A DNA stretch of 39,082 nucleotides from Chloroflexota bacterium (lineage in GTDB: Bacteria; Chloroflexota; Dehalococcoidia; Lucifugimonadales; GCA-2719675): assembly GCA_002719675.1 (NCBI GenBank), contig PBID01000007.1, positions 1 to 39,082 of the forward strand. The letters are read 5' to 3'. The notes under the pieces are model-generated. The model was given only the letters and a program-made list of their open reading frames with translations, did not search any database and was not told the origin of the DNA. Every line of letters begins with the position of its first letter. Position 1 is the stretch's first letter. A program made the translations under genes and the position numbers. Shown piece after piece: positions 34,938 through 39,082 of the stretch.

Positions 34938-35187
34938 TTATCATTCCGCCACTAACTGGTGGAATAAAAGCAACTTCATCATTATCTCGCAAAACAAAAT
35001 TTAAATCTTGATATTCTTGATTTACCGCAGCAACTAAAGATTCAGGTTTTTTTGAAAATCCTGGATTAGTCTGGTTGATTTTGTCGATTAGATTAATAAT
35101 TTTAGAACCTTCATTCAATTCTAACAATAAATTGGAACATCCAATTCTTTCCTTATGACTAGCAAAAAATCTCACATGAATTCTCAT
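34897..35187 (-). CDS. moaD: Molybdopterin synthase sulfur-carrier subunit with non-terminal Gly-Gly
   Basis: The start chosen is ATG 35187 (MRIHVRFFAS), where family homology begins; the same frame is open further upstream. The beta-grasp fold is complete to FIPPVSGG at residues 74-81, which is exactly where MoaD normally ends. Here 15 more residues follow (MINDQNFKYSCRNHV) before a TAA that overlaps moaE. The Gly-Gly must be C-terminal to be adenylated and thiocarboxylated, so the tail must be cut off, be an error, or disable the protein. Removing one A at GGCGGAATGA would put TGA directly after Gly-Gly. Confidence 0.88.
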   Translation of the reverse strand: MRIHVRFFASHKERIGCSNLLLELNEGSKIINLIDKINQTNPGFSKKPESLVAAVNQEYQDLNFVLRDNDEVAFIPPVSGGMINDQNFKYSCRNHV

Positions 35188-35291
35188 AAATAAACTACTT
35201 ATTATGTATAAATGATTTATATATAGAATAACACGAGATAGTATATATGATAAATCTTCCATATATTTAATTTCATCGCTGAGACAATTTG

Positions 35292-36422
35292 ATGCAGGCA
35301 AACAATTTTAAAAATTCACAAGATTCCAAAAATACCGGTATCACTTTATATTCTGAAGAAAATAATAAAAAACAGTTTAAATTCATAGATTTAGAAAATG
35401 AAAGCAAAAAATTTACAAAAGTGTTGATAAATTTAGGAGTCACCTCTTCAGACAATATCGTAATTTTAACCGAATCATTACCTCAATCTCATACTGCATT
35501 TTGGGGATGCAAATCACTCGGAAATTCACCTACAATAATAGACCCAAAAAAAGACACTAATCAAATTAAAGAAAATTTAATTTCTACTTCTGCAAAAATA
35601 GTGATTACAACTCAAAATTTTCGGAAAAAAATTTCACAAATCATTTTTCATTTATTCGATCTTCAACATATCATAATAATTGATGACTACAATGACAATT
35701 TGAAAGAAATTGATATACAAGATCTCAGCTATAATGATGAAATAGATAAAATAGAAGAAAATTTTTCAAACATTGATGTTTTTAATACAAATCAATTAGA
35801 AAATTTTTCATTAATAAAAAATTTTATACAAGATGGTGAATATCCCAAAATATGGTCGCTATACAAATTCAATTCACCTGTAAATATTTTATTCAGTTTG
35901 ATAGCTCCAAAAATATTTCAATTACATCAATTAATTGTTATCAATAAAATATCTTTGAATGACTATTTAGACTTGCTCGCCAAAGAAAAAATTTCTATTT
36001 GGTGTGTCTATCCAGAAATTTTATATGCATTCCTAAATAAATTGGATATTAAAACTAAAACTCCAAATTTACATTTGAAAACAATTATTACAGAACCAGG
36101 ATTATTAAAAATAAATGACATCTTGAAAATTGAAAAACTCTTGAACGTGAAAATTTTTTATTTTTGGGAAAACCAAGAAATAAATGAAATTATTTCTGCA
36201 AATCACCCTAACCAATACAAACTAGGGACAGCAGGAAAACCAGAAGAAAAATTCGACATAAAAATTCTTAATAAAAATAATTCGAAACAAAAAAAAGAAA
36301 AAGAAGGAAATATAGCTTTAAGAGTAAAAACAAACTCTCCTGATCACAAATGGGTAATTACAAACCAAAAAGGCATGTTAGATCAGGATGGATTTTTATG
36401 GATTAAAAACAAATTAACTTAA
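35292..36422 (+). CDS. Truncated, degenerate AMP-binding (acyl-CoA synthetase-like) protein
   Basis: The protein has 376 residues from the ATG, with no clear ribosome site. The order of segments follows an ANL adenylation domain: an N-terminal subdomain (residues about 30-107), a middle part ending in LGTAGKPEEKFDIKIL (312-327), and a last piece like the A7-A8 region (MLDQDGFLWIKN, 363-374). The phosphate loop TSGTTGxPKG is absent near residue 170, the YGxTE motif has become YFWENQE, the TGD aspartate is replaced by Asn-Gln, and the C-terminal lid domain is missing. It is Lys/Asn/Ile-rich. It is therefore probably inactive as a ligase. The neighbours moaD (divergent) and the PHP hydrolase (9-base tail overlap) give no clue to function. 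Confidence 0.7.
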   Translation: MQANNFKNSQDSKNTGITLYSEENNKKQFKFIDLENESKKFTKVLINLGVTSSDNIVILTESLPQSHTAFWGCKSLGNSPTIIDPKKDTNQIKENLISTSAKIVITTQNFRKKISQIIFHLFDLQHIIIIDDYNDNLKEIDIQDLSYNDEIDKIEENFSNIDVFNTNQLENFSLIKNFIQDGEYPKIWSLYKFNSPVNILFSLIAPKIFQLHQLIVINKISLNDYLDLLAKEKISIWCVYPEILYAFLNKLDIKTKTPNLHLKTIITEPGLLKINDILKIEKLLNVKIFYFWENQEINEIISANHPNQYKLGTAGKPEEKFDIKILNKNNSKQKKEKEGNIALRVKTNSPDHKWVITNQKGMLDQDGFLWIKNKLT

Positions 36423-39011
36423 AATACCTCTCTCAGCAAGACGTTTATGTAATTTCTGTTTAGCCTCAAGAAAAGGTTTAGACAAAAATTCTAAATGATC
36501 TTTCATACCGTGCCTGTGAGTAGTGACTTCATCATCTTGTTGTGGTGAGATTTCTCTTAAATACAACAAATCAGCATCCAAAACTGCAATCATTTCTTTA
36601 ATCACATCTTCATCGAACATTTGAGTTTCACCATTAAAAGAAATATATATTGGTGATGAATGAGCAAAAATACCTTTACGTTGTCCATCATAATGTACAT
36701 CCTTCATTGGTCTTAGAACAGCTTTATTACTGCTTGAAAAATTTCCATCTGACCAATATTCTTTTCCTCCACATCTAACAGCAATCCATGAACATCTATC
36801 GATATTTATTTTTGTTGAAATTTCAATTTTGTTCACAGGTTTTTCAGAAATTTCAGAAAATACTACTTCACCATTCAACACTATATCTAACCTACGAATT
36901 GGAAATATACTTTCAGCACTAGCTTCAACATTCACTTGCGTCTGATCATCAAAACTTAGAGTATCTCCAATATCAAAGCCATTAACCTTAAAATCTATGA
37001 TTGGACCAGATGTTAAAAATGTTTTTCCTTTAGTAACTGCTTTACACCAATTATCATAATTAAACTCTTGGCCTTCCTCTAACTTTGCATAAGTCCTAAA
37101 CATACCAACAGGAACATCAGATGACATTTTATCTGTACCTCCAACTAATGGCATCCTATATCCTGCATTTAATGCTTTATAATAATCTTTGTGTTGGCTT
37201 TCTTTCAAATAAATAAATTCTAGTCCCTGTGCTCTACCTGTAGCAATTAATGCAACACATTCACCACTAAGACCTCCAAAATGAGGAAGTATTACAGTAG
37301 CACCCTGTTCAAGCGCTTCATCTGCCCAATGACATAAACCTGTTTCAAGAGTAGCTCCTATTTCACATTCACCTCCTTCTCCTGTGCACCATGGCATCAC
37401 TGGTTCCTTTAGACCCCACAAAATCAAATGTCCCATAGGAGTTTGACGATTTTCTTGACATGTGTAAACTATATTCTTGCCAGATTGAGAAACAAAAGGC
37501 TCTCCAATGAAATCCTCTGTATTTGTAAAAACAGTACCCCATTGAGATTGTAATAAATTTACTACGTTAAGATCTTCACCTTTTGCTTCAAGCATAGCTC
37601 CCATTGTTGACAAAAAATGTACATGAGCATCCCCACTATACCAACCTAAATCATTCATATTTATCCATCTATCAAGAACAAATTTTAAATTTTGTTGATC
37701 AGGAGCTATATTTACTTTAATTCTTTGAGGTAAATATTCAAAACCTCGTGCAATGTCAACAATTACATCTCCTCTAGGCAACCATCCCTCACATTTTCCA
37801 TCGATATAAGCATATGAAATTTGACCCATTCGAACATCTGCACCAATATCAAAATTAAAAGTCCCTAAATTAGAATTCACATGATTGTGATGACCATAAG
37901 GCTGATATGGTATGCCTTCTGGTGACCTAAAGTGAATTCTACAAGGTAAAAGATTATCATCACGATCAACAACTTCAACTTTAACCCAATTTCTACCTTC
38001 TTCAGGAAAAGATAACAGTGCTTTACCAACTTTTTTATTACGTATTTGTTTTAATTCACCCCAATTAACTTCACCAAGGATTTGACCTTGACTCTTTATC
38101 AAAACAGTTGCAGAAGGATTAGCTGATATTTCAGAATAAATTGGACTATTTGACGGATTCTGAGATTCCCCCCAACCTTTAAAATCATCAGACAAAAAAT
38201 CTTCTAATGTTTCTTTAGGTAAAGGATGAGTATAAGTAGCATTTCCACGATCTACTTCGATTTCTAAATCAAAAGGTGCATCAGCATCTTTTGAATCAAT
38301 CATAGATATCACAATTGGTTTTCGACCTGAACGAGTAATCGGATGCTCTTGTAAATTGCTAGATGTAATTCCAGCAATAATAAATTCTTGTTCCAAAGGC
38401 TTTATTTCAATGGATTCTAATATATTGCCAGTAGTATTTTCCCAAATCCACAAATGAAAAAGTTTCTTGGATTCTAGAGATCTCTCAGTTTGTCGCCAAC
38501 CAGAATTTCCCCATTCGCCTTCATATCTTGGCCTTAAAGAATCTTCTACATCTGAAAAAGTTCCCATAGCACCACCACCAATAGGACCAATTTCAATTGA
38601 TGACCTTATCAAAACTAATTCAGATTGATTTCCCTTTGTGTGAAAAACATATTCAGCAACATTCTGGCCAAAAATATTTTTTTCAATTCCAGGAACACAT
38701 TGAGCAAAAATCAACCAATTAACTTTTCTATCCACAGGAATACTTATAGATTTATCGCCAGGTTTTAATCTAATAAGAGAATTTTCAGAAGAAGAATTAT
38801 TATGGTCTCCAATCAAAAATGGCAACCCTCTTAAATTTTGCTCCCCACTAACCCGAAGTGGTAAATCAGTTTTTGAATTACCAAAAGTATGCCCTTTCCA
38901 TTCAACCTCATTGGTATTAAGTCTTTCATCTTCTTTTTCAAATGGAGCTAATATAGTCTCTAGTTTTTCATTACATAAGCTAGACAAATCAAATGTTTTA
39001 TAGTCTGACAT
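36414..39011 (-). CDS. CehA/McbA-type PHP-domain metallohydrolase
   Basis: An 865-residue protein. Residues 1-450 are beta-rich and of unclear fold, with an internal stretch near 350-450 like a carboxypeptidase-regulatory domain. From about 455 a PHP-like hydrolase domain begins with GDAHVH (Asp461, His463, His465), then His528, His577 (LPHFGG) and Asp627 (GGTDKMSSD). This arrangement is that of CehA/McbA, known from carbamate hydrolysis. The last 150 residues hold a small beta domain and a helical tail. No signal peptide is seen, so it is likely cytosolic. AAGGAG precedes the ATG. The substrate is unknown. Confidence 0.85.
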   Translation of the reverse strand: MSDYKTFDLSSLCNEKLETILAPFEKEDERLNTNEVEWKGHTFGNSKTDLPLRVSGEQNLRGLPFLIGDHNNSSSENSLIRLKPGDKSISIPVDRKVNWLIFAQCVPGIEKNIFGQNVAEYVFHTKGNQSELVLIRSSIEIGPIGGGAMGTFSDVEDSLRPRYEGEWGNSGWRQTERSLESKKLFHLWIWENTTGNILESIEIKPLEQEFIIAGITSSNLQEHPITRSGRKPIVISMIDSKDADAPFDLEIEVDRGNATYTHPLPKETLEDFLSDDFKGWGESQNPSNSPIYSEISANPSATVLIKSQGQILGEVNWGELKQIRNKKVGKALLSFPEEGRNWVKVEVVDRDDNLLPCRIHFRSPEGIPYQPYGHHNHVNSNLGTFNFDIGADVRMGQISYAYIDGKCEGWLPRGDVIVDIARGFEYLPQRIKVNIAPDQQNLKFVLDRWINMNDLGWYSGDAHVHFLSTMGAMLEAKGEDLNVVNLLQSQWGTVFTNTEDFIGEPFVSQSGKNIVYTCQENRQTPMGHLILWGLKEPVMPWCTGEGGECEIGATLETGLCHWADEALEQGATVILPHFGGLSGECVALIATGRAQGLEFIYLKESQHKDYYKALNAGYRMPLVGGTDKMSSDVPVGMFRTYAKLEEGQEFNYDNWCKAVTKGKTFLTSGPIIDFKVNGFDIGDTLSFDDQTQVNVEASAESIFPIRRLDIVLNGEVVFSEISEKPVNKIEISTKINIDRCSWIAVRCGGKEYWSDGNFSSSNKAVLRPMKDVHYDGQRKGIFAHSSPIYISFNGETQMFDEDVIKEMIAVLDADLLYLREISPQQDDEVTTHRHGMKDHLEFLSKPFLEAKQKLHKRLAERGILS

Positions 39012-39046
39012 AAATGCTCCTTATAAATTAGATATTTGAATTGAAT

Positions 39047-39075
39047 ATTATGCATAATTAGAGTTCAATAAACAA
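39047..39075 (-). promoter_or_regulatory. Promoter candidate for the PHP hydrolase
   Basis: On the minus strand: TTGTTT (39070-39075), a 17-base spacer and CATAAT (39047-39052), 35 bases before the start codon. Confidence 0.4.
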
Positions 39076-39082
39076 TAACAAA

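Noticed and set aside
35188-35301. 38-residue N-terminal extension of MoaD to 35301
   Set aside because: MoaD homology starts at MRIHVRFF (35187), and the extension would overlap the divergent gene.

Overview
The window is about 39 kb of very AT-rich DNA (roughly 30% G+C by eye), densely packed with bacterial genes in short operons. It carries almost no intergenic space, frequent TTG and GTG starts, and several convergent genes whose ends overlap. One lipoprotein has a Pro-Thr 'PTATP' linker of the kind common in secreted Chloroflexota proteins. The gene set also includes a CehA/McbA-type hydrolase, an SDR-type threonine dehydrogenase, and creatininase and metallo-beta-lactamase proteins. Together these suggest a streamlined, low-GC, probably marine member of the Chloroflexota (SAR202/Dehalococcoidia-like). 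That placement is an inference; no rRNA is present to test it.

Layout. 1-2036 (minus): a lipoprotein followed by a secreted Gly/Gln/Pro-rich protein that turns into perfect 20-residue repeats and runs off the left edge. 2258-2333: tRNA-Arg(TCG). 2422-6502: an MFS exporter, convergent with an SDR threonine dehydrogenase and its winged-helix neighbour, then leucyl aminopeptidase. 6642-8763: class III aminotransferase plus metallo-beta-lactamase pair. 8824-14237: MtaB, a KDG-kinase-like sugar kinase, FabF and RecJ. 14259-18544: Lgt, Xer recombinase, a small tail-anchored protein and UvrC. 18586-23961: class I/II aminotransferase, threonine synthase, LspA, RluD and GltX. 24085-28433: an operon behind a consensus sigma70-type promoter with YqeY, PurQ, two half-size EamA transporter proteins and PurL. 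28570-29362: FmdB-type zinc ribbon and Dtd. 29369-32946 (minus): tRNA-Ser(GCT)-miaB-nadA-nadC. 33124-34469: creatininase family protein and a carboxymuconolactone-decarboxylase-like protein. 34488-35187 (minus): moaD-moaE. 35292-36422: a degenerate, truncated acyl-CoA-synthetase-like protein. 36414-39011 (minus): a large CehA/McbA-type PHP hydrolase.

Most of the window is housekeeping: tRNA modification and charging, NAD and purine synthesis, lipoprotein maturation by Lgt and LspA, and DNA repair. The points most worth a second look are the repeat protein with its 180-bp higher-order repeat, MoaD whose C-terminal Gly-Gly is not terminal, the adenylation-domain pseudoenzyme beside it, the metallo-beta-lactamase with an altered second metal site, the split EamA transporter, and a palindromic operator candidate in front of the regulator-threonine dehydrogenase pair. 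I see no CRISPR array, insertion sequence, prophage or obvious defence system. There is no gene-free stretch longer than about 230 bases.
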